From Uloborus plumipes (lineage: Eukaryota; Arthropoda; Arachnida; Araneae; Uloboridae), in the NCBI GenBank assembly GCA_038373865.1, contig JAXGGA010003423.1:1-64000 (forward strand): DNA of 64,000 bases, given 5' to 3'. How positions within the stretch are numbered: position 1 is the first letter of the stretch; every line of letters starts with the position of its first letter. Under the pieces are notes generated by a model. The model did no database searches, was not told the DNA's origin, and saw only the letters and a program-made list of their open reading frames with translations. A program made the position numbers and the translations under genes. Below, one piece after another: positions 24,440 through 35,384 of this stretch.

Positions 24440-25850
24440 GCTAAAACACCTTGCATCCACTCTTGATAGGGCACAATATAAGTGACAGAAAGCCACTTTG
24501 ATAGTAGCTGCTACAGTACAAAGTATGGGTCAAAAAGGGGAGGATTTGACAACGTCCATAAAACGGTAAAGGCAAACTATTTTCTCTGAATCGGCCGTTA
24601 ACTTACAAAAGTCGTTTAAATCTATGACTTCCTTTGATAATTCACTGGAACGAAACACTTATGCAAAATAAATGAAGGAGGATTGGCGGGTTTCATACCA
24701 GTATTAGTATCAGGATCATAAGCATTGATGATTTACTTCTGGGTTCTAGTAAGTTAGTCAGGCACTGGAATTGCTACGGCAAATGTTGCTGTACGATAAC
24801 CAGTTAGATAAATGGGAACTTACTGAGCTCGTACGTGGTATGTGTTTCGATACGACATGTAGTGCCGGTACTAAAGTTGGAGCATGTTTGAATTTCGGAA
24901 AAAAAATTAGGGAAGCAACTTTTATATTGTGCTTTTCGCCATTATATTTTAGACATTGTGTTTTCTGTGGTATTACAACCGAAGTCTATTCTAATCTTGG
25001 TATCTCGGTATTTTAACCGATAAACCGAGAAAGAGGTGGAATTGGGGTATTTGATTGCGTGCAATGTCAAATGTGGTGTTCACGCAATTGCGTGGAACCA
25101 TACTGCCATTGGATCTACAATACTGCTTTTTAAGCGGTTTCAGCAATCATAGTCAAGAATAAAACATTCTAATTTTAAACCTGGAGTGAGAAACGATGAA
25201 GTTGATGAGTTGGTAGCCAATTCAGAGCAAAGTGCAACTAGTAATAGAAGTTGCGCAAAGTCAACTTCTGATGACCCATGTAAAAGAAGTGTCCAAGGAA
25301 GATACTAGAGTTTAGTGCGATTTTCTTGAGCGGAGCACTTCTCTTGGTGTATGTTTTCGTGTCCCAGGAGCGGTTCCTCTTGTTATATCTGTGTCAAAGA
25401 TTCTTTATGGCTTCAGGTTATGGATATTTTACAACCAATTCAAACTTGCAGCCGGACAAAGAAAAGGTATTCATAACATATGAATGTGATTTATTTCACA
25501 TTCTTATCGTTAATGTGAAAGAATATATAAGAGCTGGGTTACCAGCAACCCTTTTTATTCAAGCACTAAGAAATGATTTGGAATATTTTCAGCGTCTTTA
25601 TTCATGTAAAGAAGAAACTCAAAATATATCAGCAGTTTGATCCTGAGCTTTGGAATCTTCAAAATAGCTACCAACAAGGCTTCGTACAACCAAAGAAACT
25701 AAGGATTGTAAACGACAATACGGAGCGTGGCATGGCCCCTTTTTAAAGCATTTGTTAAGACTATCACTAACGACGAAAAACAAGGACAGTGTCTTCTTGA
25801 AGTGGTACAGGAACACAGAAAAGGTTTCAAAGTTGTGAAAAAGTAACCTT
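24440..25850 (+). pseudogene. Transposase-like pseudogene, superfamily unassigned
   Basis: Collinear protein fragments appear in shifting plus-strand frames: STLDRAQ and KATLIVAATVQSMGQ (about 24455-24540), SGTGIATANVAV then WELTELVRGMCFDTT with KVGACL (about 24765-24890), FRVPGAV and LYGFRLWIFYNQFKLAA (about 25350-25455), and near the end RIVNDNTERGMAPF, LLEVVQEHRKGFK (about 25700-25845). From memory, this series (FDTTxSNTGxxxGAC, FRxPGA, VNDxAERG) matches a transposase-like protein common as unnamed predictions in arthropods. Several frameshifts and stops make this copy dead. Separate short frames at 24771-25016 and 25326-25640 are pieces of it or its shadows. Confidence 0.65.
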
Positions 25851-26034
25851 AAAAAGTATTGCAAGAATTAATGAGCGAATTACTATATATTTCATGTATT
25901 TAAATTTATTTGTTATATTTTTTTCGTATTTGATTAGTTTTCATACTTTTCTGCATTTCATTGGTTTTTCAGATATATAGTTCATTTTGTGATTGCACGC
26001 TTTTTTTCTTCGGAGATATAAAAAAGCAATAATT

Positions 26035-26545
26035 AACTTTATTATTATTATTATTTACGTTCGCATTTGTGCCACTATCACAAAATTTGAAGTACTTCTA
26101 AATGTAAATATAGTTTACTAAAATTTTGGGCAAATAATTCAGTGTATATAAAGGGCCTAAATAAGACGGTAAGACGAATAAAAATACAAAGGCTACTTTT
26201 TTTTATAGATATCATTTACGATCACATTTTTGTCAATATTACGAAATTTCAAGGCGTTTGAGCGACCTCTAAATATTAATATATTTTGGAAAAGTTTTGC
26301 ACAAATAATCAGTGTATATAGTGGCACAAAATAAGAGGGTAAGACGCACAAAAATACAAAGGCTACTTTTTTCTATAGATATCATTTACGATCACGTTTT
26401 TGTTAATATCACGAAATTTCAAGGCGTTTGAGCGACCTCTAAATATTAATATATTTTGCCAAAATTTTGCACAAATAATCAGTGTATATAGTGGCACAAA
26501 ATAAGAGGGTAAGACGCACAACAATACAAAGTTTTTTTTTTTCCA
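26035..26545. repeat. 170-bp tandem repeat, three copies, in a transposon end
   Basis: Copies with CATTTACGATCAC, ACCTCTAAATATTAATATAT and GTAAGACG are spaced 170 bp apart; the CTCTAAAT marker falls near 26095, 26265 and 26435. The first copy is most diverged, the last two nearly identical. The sequence is the inverse of the transposon's left end, so this is an amplified terminal region. Confidence 0.85.
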
Positions 26546-26565
26546 TACATTTCTGAATCACCCTA

Positions 26566-27744
26566 GTAAACAATTTCCTAATGTTTTTCCTTTTTTATAT
26601 TTTTTTCTTTTTCTTGGTTCTGTTTAATCATCTTTGTTCCTTTTGCTGTGTTCCCTTTGGTTGAACATGTTAAGCTTCGATTATTAAAATAATCTTAGCA
26701 ATATAAGTTTAGTTATTGTTTTTTAATCTAAAGACAAAATATTTTTTTGCTGTTATGTGTATTTATTTTTTGAGGGTGTAATTTAAATATTCATGAAATA
26801 ACTTTTTTTTATTCTATATTTTTGCACATATCTCCTCTTAGTTTTCAGTGAAACTAGAAGCAAAAACAAAACTTCTTACAGAAAACAAGTAAAAGAAAAA
26901 AACGAAAATAAAAGAAAATATAAAAAAAAATATACTGCTAAATAAACAAGAAAAATTCTTCCTTTTATCTCAAGCATCTTCTCAAAGTTTAAAGTTATTT
27001 GCTTATTTATTTAGAATTTTTGTTTCGCTTTTCGTTGAAGTAAAACTGTTGCACTTCAACGCTCTTCAGGTAATTTTCCTTTATTACGGTCACCATAAAG
27101 AGAAATATGCTATAAAACTAGATTGCACTTTTTACGATCTTCGTTTTAGTGAAGACATAGAAACTGAAAATTTTCATCAACATTTATAGAGAAAGAGTGC
27201 CTTGTGATTTTCATAAAAATGAATGGAAATATATCACACTAATTACATTAAATAAAAATGCTTTTTCCAGTTTTCTGTAAACACGATTTTGTAATGTATT
27301 TGCAATGCGTGTTTAAAATTATTTAAAGCAATAAGTGGAAAGTTTAACAACCTACTTTAAAAGAAGGAATGTTTGTTTCACATGGATTTAACCAAACGCG
27401 ACTTCTATCATCTTCTAAACGAAAAAGAAACGAAAACGAAAATGAAAATCATTGAATTATAAATTCACCTTATATTCTGGGCAAAATTAATTTAACAGCA
27501 TAATGAAGGCTACGCAGAAACTGGCATGGCAACGTAAGGTTACGATTGCCGCAACTGCATTATGGTTTATTTTCCCATTTTGGTAATAAGTCTATTTTAC
27601 ATTCATTTACCACATGCAAAATAAATCTATTTAAGCACTCTTTCTCCAAGCTACTTAAAGACAGTGTTGTCTTTGAATTGTTAAGTATGTATAAAGTTTC
27701 TTAAAAATAAATTAACAAAAATTAAAATAAAGCAAATTTTTTAG
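26566..27744. other. AT-rich stretch, nothing recognised
   Basis: No recognisable element ends or protein-like frames were found here. Confidence 0.5.
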
Positions 27745-27904
27745 AAAGCGAAAAACTGCTTTGCTCCGGGACCAAATACATCCCAAAAGAACAAACTTTT
27801 ATGACAAGGTTCTCAAAGATCATGGATTAATGTTAGACCTAAGCAGCAGAAAATTTGAAGAAATTCTTATAGCTTACGACGCATTTAGATTTTTGGCTCT
27901 TTGA
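27745..27904 (+). CDS. Candidate exon (52 codons), product unknown
   Basis: After a T-rich tract ending TTTTTTAG (AG at 27743-27744), one frame stays open for 52 codons from 27746 to a TGA at 27902-27904. It reads KRKTALLRDQIHPKRTNFYD, then KVLKDHGLMLDLSSRKFEE and ILIAYDAFRFLAL. The sequence has the mixed polar/hydrophobic pattern of a folded protein, unlike neighbouring frames. There is no ATG, so it would have to be a 3' terminal exon or a relic. No family is recognised and no polyadenylation signal was assigned. Confidence 0.25.
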
Positions 27905-30205
27905 TAATAACTTTAAAAAGTTTTCAGATATTGCTTACTTTTATCGTTTCTAAAAAGAAGTTTGCTTACCTATGTTGTTTCATATTTGTTTTTTAGCTAC
28001 CTTAACTATAGAAGTATCGTTTATTGAATTTGTAAAATAGGACAACAGAACCATTCACTGCGGTTAAGCATCACGATGACGACTTTTTTTCAGAAGAAAT
28101 ATTTTCATTTAATAAAAGAAAAAAAAAAGTATGTTTTTTTAAGCACAGTAAGTATTTTTCCTTTTGAATGTAGGCAAAAGTGTTACTTTTAAATGCATTT
28201 ATTTCCAAAAAGTTTCCATAATAACCAAAAAAAAAAGCTAATCGTTAGCCTCTTTTAGTATCAATGTTAGAAAGGATTAATAAGATGATTGTGTTAAATT
28301 CTTTTTCTAAACTACATACATAAGGAGAATGTTAAAACATGTAATGCTCAATTCATTACTTAGTTCAAATACCGGACATTTATTTTATTTTGAATATGTT
28401 CGTTTTGGGTTTTATTTCTTCGAATCTTTTAACGAGGTTCAATATTTCTACACTAACTGTTTCATAGATATTGAAAACTGGATGAACTGCCGCCCAAGTT
28501 TGGGTTACTTACTGTTTTCGTTACCTTTAAGTTTTTATTTAAAACAGATATTCACCAATCGCAAATTTAAAAAAAAAAAAACAAACTAAAACTAATAGAT
28601 TTTGTACTAATGGCACAAAATGTTTGCTTCAAGGTATAAAACGCAACATGTAGCTGAGAAAACATATCGCCAAGATGAAACGAAATACCAAAAATAATGT
28701 TAAATAAGTGTTAATAATTTTGAACATGTACGTAATGCGATTACCGAAATAAATGTTAGTGCACATAACTTCATTTTTTATTATTAAGTGTTTTTTCCTC
28801 GGAAATTTAAACTGTTAGTAAATACAGACATAGAGTCTCCTGCATCTTTTTAATGTGTATTTTATTGTTTGATTTAATCTGTTAGCAGCAAGTGCAAAAT
28901 ACATTACCTCAAAAAAGTATTTGAAAGTATTTCTATAAAATTTTTTTCCTGACCCAACTAACTTTATTGAAACTGTTTCATCGCATTATTTTTTCATAAA
29001 ATAATCAATATTTGATTAAACTCAAAACTACTTACTTACAAAACATTCATAGTGTATTAAAGAAAATACATCTTAACGCAATAACACAGCGTTATAAGAA
29101 AAATGCAGTCGCTAGAATAAAATGCCAATTTCTTCTGTGAAACGCAATATATAAGGCATATTTTTGAATGGGGAAAGCTACATAAAAGGAAGAGAAAACG
29201 CAGTGCTGCAATCAAAGAAAAATAAATCCTTCAGAAATTGAAGCAAAAAGATTTAAAGTTAGATTTTTGCCGTTCCAGGATATTGAAGGTGGGGTTTGCA
29301 TTTTAGATGTTTCGCTTTCTTCTACATTTCGCTACACTGAAACGGAATATGCTGTGACAAAATAAGCCTTAGTTTTAGTGTTAGTTTTTATTCCCAAGCA
29401 TAAAATATAGTTTTGTATATTTATAATATTTTGAAATTCAAACGTATACAAAACATTGTTTAACCCTTCATGCAAAGATTTATTCTCAAAATTGCCACCA
29501 ATTCATTTTTTCCAAAATAAAGCTGCATCACAGACATAAGATTTGATTGCTGTTAGTTTTGGTATATGATACATTTTATGTTTGAAATCGCTCGCAAGCA
29601 AAGTTAATACAAACCGCATCACCAAGTTTGCACATCGGAGTCAGACTAGCGTAAGTTCAAAGATGGCGATTTAAACTTTAATCTTTCATTGTATGTAGAA
29701 TCTTATTCCGCATCGACCCATGAGAATGCTATTATATAAAAAAAAATATCTTCGCAATTGTTTAGCAGCGTTAAAAGAGCGCGATACACATATTTTGTAT
29801 GGATTCGATAATCGTTTTTACACTTTCCTGAAAATTAACGAAAATAAACTTACGGTGGTCTTTCTCTGAAATGTAGAACTTAAATATTTAGAGAGGATAA
29901 AAGTCAGAAGGTATTTAGTAACTTAAAGGTAAAATATGAAATTAGTTAATCTGATTTTCTAAAAAGTGAGCTTCTATACATGATAGTTAGTCAGATTTTA
30001 CACTGTTAAACATTTTCGAAGCGTTACATATTATTTCTGGGTAATGTTACGGTATTTCATGGTTTTTACCTTTTTCCTGTAAAAGTTAAGTATATTTTCA
30101 AAAACAGCTTCTGAACTTCTGCACGTAACGTGAATGCAAACTTTCCATTGTTGCGAAAAAAAATATTCAGTTACCTGTTTTAAAATATACTAAGCGGTTT
30201 TTTTA
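27905..30205. other. AT-rich stretch, nothing recognised
   Basis: An 86-codon frame at 28329-28589 is rich in Phe/Tyr/Asn and ends in poly-Lys from an A run, so it looks fortuitous. No repeats or element ends were identified. Confidence 0.5.
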
Positions 30206-30836
30206 GGGTCATTCCATCGTGACTAATGTAACATTTAGAGCTGATTTTGTTAATGTTTTTACTTGTAACTTAAAGGATAAAAAATATTTTTTAGTTATGT
30301 TGGTGGATTTACAATGTACATGGTATATATGTATCATGTCTGCTGAGAATTTAAAACAAAATTACTGACATTAGATATTTTTCCAATCGCCAAAATAGCA
30401 GTGTGACTAACGTAACATTTTTGCAACCCTGAAAATGAATGCTTATGTTGTGAGGCAAAAATGTCTCAAAGTTAAGCAAGTGTTGAAAATTTAATGATAT
30501 ATTTGAAAAATGTGTAAAGTTGGCTTTTAAAAGCATAAAACACATTTATAAAATCTTAGTTTTTTTTTTTAGCTTTAAGTGTCACTTTTACTTAAGATGG
30601 AGTGTGACTAAAGTAACGTGACTAACGTAACCATCGAATAAAAAGCACTAAACACACCACAAACTATTTATTATGTCTAATCTCAGTGATAATTACAATA
30701 CTTTTTCAATTTTTTTAAAAACTTCTCATGTTGTATGATTTTTATTTATTTATTTATTTATTTATTTATTGATACTTTTTTCACTTCGGTATTTGTTTTT
30801 TCTTCGGCTGAGGTTGACATTTCTATGGAATGACTC
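30206..30836. mobile_element. 631-bp element with GGGTCATTCCAT ends and 4-bp duplication
   Basis: The left end GGGTCATTCCAT and right end ATGGAATGACTC are inverted. TTTA flanks both (30202-30205, 30837-30840). Internal GTGACTAACGTAACAT-type motifs lie at 30219-30234, 30403-30418, 30604-30617 and 30618-30631. The ends match those of the giant palindrome at 19706-23190, which also has a 4-bp duplication, so the two probably belong to one family. A (TTTA)n tract lies at about 30743-30770. No protein is encoded. Confidence 0.7.
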
Positions 30837-31052
30837 TTTAAATAGTTCGCCTTCAGAATAACTGCAGTCTGTCTAGACTGACTAAAACCTAAAGGGGGTG
30901 AAACTTAGGCTCTGGATACTAGCTGTGCTGAAGTTGTAGGCAATTAAGCAGCTCGTTATTGCTTGCAGTTTGCTTTAGCTTTGGCCATAATAATGTTAAA
31001 ATGCTTTAGCAGCTTTCCATCAGGTACATCAGGACGATGTCAAGCCCCAGAA

Positions 31053-31227
31053 TGGGCCCGTCATTTCGTGTTTCAGGTTGGGTCAATTGCCTCCCCCCCC
31101 CCGACTTTGGAAAATCAATGTATATACATGTAAATAGGCGTGATTTTTGCCACTTTTTGGCAAATTTACATTATGTATGCACCCTTTGCCCCCCCCCCCC
31201 CTGGAAAAATTCGGAATGACGGTCCTG
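31053..31227. mobile_element. hAT-type MITE, second intact-size copy
   Basis: The copy is 175 bp, with GGGCCCGTCATTT at the left and AATGACGGTCCTG at the right. The interior GTCAATTGCC, poly(C) and GACTTTGG match the copy at 4387-4563. Flanking 8-mers CCCCAGAA and CCCCAATA agree at six of eight positions, consistent with an aged 8-bp duplication. Confidence 0.7.
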
Positions 31228-32384
31228 CCCCAATATATCTTCAAAGAAATATGTTTGAATTAATCCTCCAAGCATTTTGTATATTCTTTTAAATTAAGAT
31301 GCTCCATTTAAGCTCAGTCTGTGATCCATTTTTCACCACGGAGAAGAAGAAACCATTTTTGTTGACCACAACACATTCATATGCAGCACGAATTATGCGT
31401 AAAGTACTGGAAAATGAATCAATAAGTTAAATTTTGTGAAAATAAGAATTAGCTGAGAACTAAGAAAATAATACTTAATCATTAGACAAAATGCACAACA
31501 ATAAACAAAAATTTCTAAGCATGATAATCAGAGCTTATTTGCCTTTTAACGATATGATATATTATCTGTATTTTGTATTTGTTTAACAGAAATGCTAAGA
31601 TGATTTCTTATTTCTTTTTACTTTCCTTACTACTGTAAACGCTCCATTCTTTATTCGACTGTATGAGATAAATTTAAACGAAAAGAAATATTTGATTAAC
31701 TTTTGGTTACTGATTCACTTTTCCAAAGACATATCTTTTTGATTCAATATCTATTTATAACGATAATGCTACTTTTATCTAACACCCTCATATTGATTTA
31801 AAAATCAATAGGGAACGTGTCGAATCAAGCCATCCTCCAAGCCTTTTGGGAATGTCAATTAGCAAAATGCAGGAAAATTGGATATTTTGTTCATTATGTC
31901 ACAGCGACATGACTTACGGCTCCGAGATTCACTCCTATAATATTCGAAATGAACAAAAACATGTGCATGGTGATTGCTCAGTTTGAGACGTAATTGGAGT
32001 ACTTATTTTTAAAATTTTAATTTCATGAAAACAATTTTTCATCCATTTTAAGTTTATCAAATATTGTATTTCGGAGTAAGAAAAAGAAAATATATGAGTA
32101 TTAAAAATACGTTTAAATAATCAATCGTTACTGAAAAAATAAATAAAGTTAGGTTTCGTAAAATGCATGTTAATTCAAAAAGTGTAAAAAACTAAGTAAA
32201 TTTTAATTGCTCTGTAGATATAAAGTTTAACTAAATATTCTGCTCTAATAATACTTTTTTACTTACCAAACTATTATAGTGTTTGATTTAAAATTTTGGA
32301 AACGACTTAATTTGACTAACTTTTTTATTTTGCTCTAAAAATTAGTTTATGAAAATGTAGATAATATTAATAATGTAGATAGGT

Positions 32385-32800
32385 CGCAACAACATACAGA
32401 TGAAAAATAGAAAATCATTTCGAAATTCTTATACTAAAATCAATTACCGGTATTTTAATTGTTACCAAATTGAAACTGGCAACAGCACTCATTTTAAATT
32501 ATTGAGATATCTTTCCTTGTCGGGCAACAATGACGTCATTTTCCAATCGTAAAATTTAGGGCTTAGCCGCATTTGCTAAAAAACGTTATACTTCGAGTTC
32601 TATATAGCATGGAAGTTCCTAACACATTCTATCATGCACGTAAAAAAATCTCTTTATTTTGGCGCAATTGTTTTAAATTGTCAGGAATGTTTTCACTTCA
32701 AAAATCATGAAAAACGTTTTAAAAGATTTAAATAATATCTTCGTTCATAATTGTCATTCGAAAGAACGACCTGGCTAAAAATACTCTCGATCAACTCTCC
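32385..32800. repeat. Dispersed repeat, copy 2
   Basis: This stretch is collinear with 15410-15850, sharing AAAATCAATTAC, AACTGGCAACAG, GGGCTTAGCCGCAT, TTCGAGTTCTATAT, TAACACATTCTA and CGATCAACTCTC. Both copies are non-coding. Confidence 0.6.
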
Positions 32801-32819
32801 TTTCAAAGAAAAAAGAAAC

Positions 32820-33290
32820 ATTTAATAAAATATTTTCGGGAAAAAAATAGAACCGACTACAGTCGGAAATTGCTCTAAAAAGTAAAAAATATTTTTTTTT
32901 TCTATGAACACCATCGAAACTGCTTTTAAACATAAGTTTTGAAGTCGGCGCAAAAACTATAGGTAAAATGATATTCAATTATATTTTGCCAACATTTTTC
33001 AGAGAAAACATTGAAATTTAAAACCAGAATGTTTGTACCATTGCACGAATGTATGGTAATCAATGACATGAATGCGAACGTTCTTAAAAGACCTGGATCC
33101 ATTAAAATTTGTATTTACACTGTAATTGTAGTTGCGTATGATTCTATACATTGTTTTTGCGCCGACTTCAAAACTTATGTTTACAAGTAGTTTCGATGGT
33201 GTTCAAAGAAAAAATATTATTTTTTACTTTTTGGCGCAATTTCCAACTGAAGTCGGTTCTACTTTTTCCCACAAATATTTTATTTCATTC
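32820..33290. mobile_element. Inverted-repeat (MITE-like) element
   Basis: The left arm (about 32820-32955) contains AATAAAATATTTTCGGGAAA, AGAACCGACT and AAGTTTTGAAGTCGGCGC. The right arm (about 33155-33290) is its inverse. The arms are about 130 bp with several mismatches and enclose about 200 bp of unique sequence. No target duplication was pinned down. Confidence 0.6.
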
Positions 33291-33365
33291 TTTTTAGTGT
33301 AAGTGCACTTAAAGTAATCAAAATATAATTTAAAAAAAAAAACATGCAGCTGTTCAAAAAATCCT

Positions 33366-33441
33366 TGCAGACCTGGACTCGATCTCATTCCCTCATTAGC
33401 TTCAACCTGACGCGTTTAACCACTTAACCATCGGATCGCTC
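33366..33441 (-). repeat. tRNA-like sequence, minus strand
   Basis: On the minus strand, GATGGTTAAGTGGTTAAA resembles a tRNA A box and D arm, and AGATCGAGTCCAGGTC resembles the B box and T arm, about 45 bases apart. Stem pairing is imperfect. This could be a tRNA pseudogene or a SINE head. A scan with a tRNA-folding program would decide. Confidence 0.35.
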
Positions 33442-33548
33442 GTTGAAGTAAGGATTTACGATAGCACATATTGTTTTAAATACCACGAAACCTTAGTTTT
33501 TCGATCATAACTTTTTTTTTCTAGGGAACAAATATCGTCATATGAGTA

Positions 33549-34839
33549 GGGGAGAGTGGTAATGAATGGGCCACTTTTTGGTTTTGAATTTTTGTAATTT
33601 TTTCTAACACTTTGTTTTAACTCTAAATTGGTGTTTTAGTTACTTTACTTATCTGGCTATCTAAAAAAGTCATAAAAGTTGGATTAGCACCTGTCTATAA
33701 TGAATTACAACAGAAAATACAAATTTTGAAATTTGGCCCATTCAACCCCACCTATGGGGTTGAATGGGCCATCGAAGGTAATGAATGGGTAATTAAATGA
33801 ATTCAATGAAAGCATGTGGATTTAATCTTTTATTTGCTAAATATGACAAAAAAAAATGTGGCACTTGACATGATGATACAAAATCATACTGATTTAAAAT
33901 TATATAAACATCAAAACTGATGCAATTAAAATAAAACTGATGCATACCAATTGTAGCAGAAAAATGACTAAATAATGAGATTGTAAGAAATAAATAACAT
34001 CAAATATATATATAAAAAAATAACAGATAATACAAACTATGATTTAACAAAATTTATATATTTCAGAAATAATATTAAAAATCACTTTCAAAAATTCATC
34101 TTCATTTTCAAACTTGTCAAAATTGATTTTTTTTTTAAATTTACTAGACATCGGGAATAAGAAATGTCTAACTTAAGTTACTAAGAAAGAAAATGAAATT
34201 GTACTGTGAGGAATATAATATGAAGGAGAGAGGGGGCTTTTTCAAGCCAGGCACTGCGACCAGAGGTCTATTGTACTATAGGAATACAATATAGATCTGC
34301 AAATTATATTTAGAAGTGACTACAAACCTATTTTGACGACAGTAATCTTAATCTATCTATGAAAGTCAGTTGTGTTTCATATTAATGCGAAAATCCAAAG
34401 AAAAGGAAGAAAAACAATATTTAGGTGGCCCATTCATTACCATGACATAGTGGCCCATTCAGCCCCACCTATACTTTTGGAATACATTTAGGTTTTTTGA
34501 GTACATTGAATTTAGATGACATCAAAATACATGTTAAGATTAGTTTATAGATATGGAAACACTAGCTTATACATATGTATGCAGTGAAATACTTGGTACA
34601 TTTTAGCTAGGAAATGTTTTACTAAAAAGGGAAAAACTTACTTTTCAGTCAGATTCTTGACCATGCCACTCTAGTTTGAAAATGGCTCAGCGCAAACGAA
34701 TGAAAATTGGATGAGTTTAGTAGAACAAATAGCTACATCTATTGGTGGCATCAAAAAAAAAAAAAAATCATGCAAATACTTTTCCATATTTTGTTAGTGG
34801 CCCATTCATCCCCATGGCCCATTCATTACCACTCTCCCC
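33549..34839. mobile_element. TA-flanked element with GGGGAGAGTGG ends, 1.29 kb
   Basis: The left end GGGGAGAGTGGTAATGAATG is mirrored at 34820-34839. TA flanks both sides (33547-33548, 34840-34841). Copies of TGAATGGGCC or its inverse recur at 33565, about 33738, about 33766, about 34427, about 34450, about 34800 and about 34815, forming subterminal arrays at both ends. This is typical of a non-autonomous TA-target element. No coding frame was found inside. Confidence 0.75.
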
Positions 34840-35384
34840 TACATGGTACCTAACTTACACCATCTCCTATCGATAAGAAAATATCGTCCAAATAGGTTCA
34901 GTAGATCAGATGTTATGTGCAAAAAAAAAAAACATACGTTTTGAATTGAGAACCTCCTCTTTTCTTGAAGTCGGTTAAAAAGTGAGTACATTCGTTTCGG
35001 CTTTAGAGTGCCACAGACCGATACACAGATACACATAACTACGTCAAACTTGTAATCCCTGTCTTGTTGCGTAGGTGGTTAAAAATGCCCCATTTGTACA
35101 AATAAATTACGTAGTACATGACTAGGGTGCAAGTGTATCATTTAGCAACTATAAACCAATTTACAATGACTACAAGGAGTTGCATTTAATTATAAACTGC
35201 TAATTTCAAATATCCAGTTCCTTTGAAATTCAATTACTACATGAAACATTTTGATGTATTTTAGGATGAAAGAGAGCTGACTCTTTGAACACAAAAGTCA
35301 GCATTTTAACTGTTTTTTACCCCCTAAATATAAATCTTTCTTTACAATTTATTGACTCGTGAACGAATACCGAAAGAATAATCA

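Larger units (their letters stand above)
24022..26563 (+). mobile_element. 2.5-kb DNA transposon with decayed transposase
   Basis: The left end GGTTGATTCA and right end TGAATCACCC are inverted and flanked by TA (24020-24021, 26564-26565). Sequence inside the left end (TCTTACCCCG, AATATTTAGAGGTCACTCAA) is inverted and repeated about three times at 170-bp spacing near the right end. A broken transposase gene lies between, on the plus strand. TA may be the target duplication, but it is too short to be certain. The superfamily is not assigned. Confidence 0.65.

Noticed and set aside
28329..28589. 86-codon frame
   Set aside because: Phe/Tyr/Asn-rich composition and a poly-Lys end from an A run indicate a chance AT-rich frame.
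30741..30772. CRISPR-like or regulatory array
   Set aside because: It is a simple (TTTA)n microsatellite in an animal genome; no spacer-repeat structure exists anywhere in the window.
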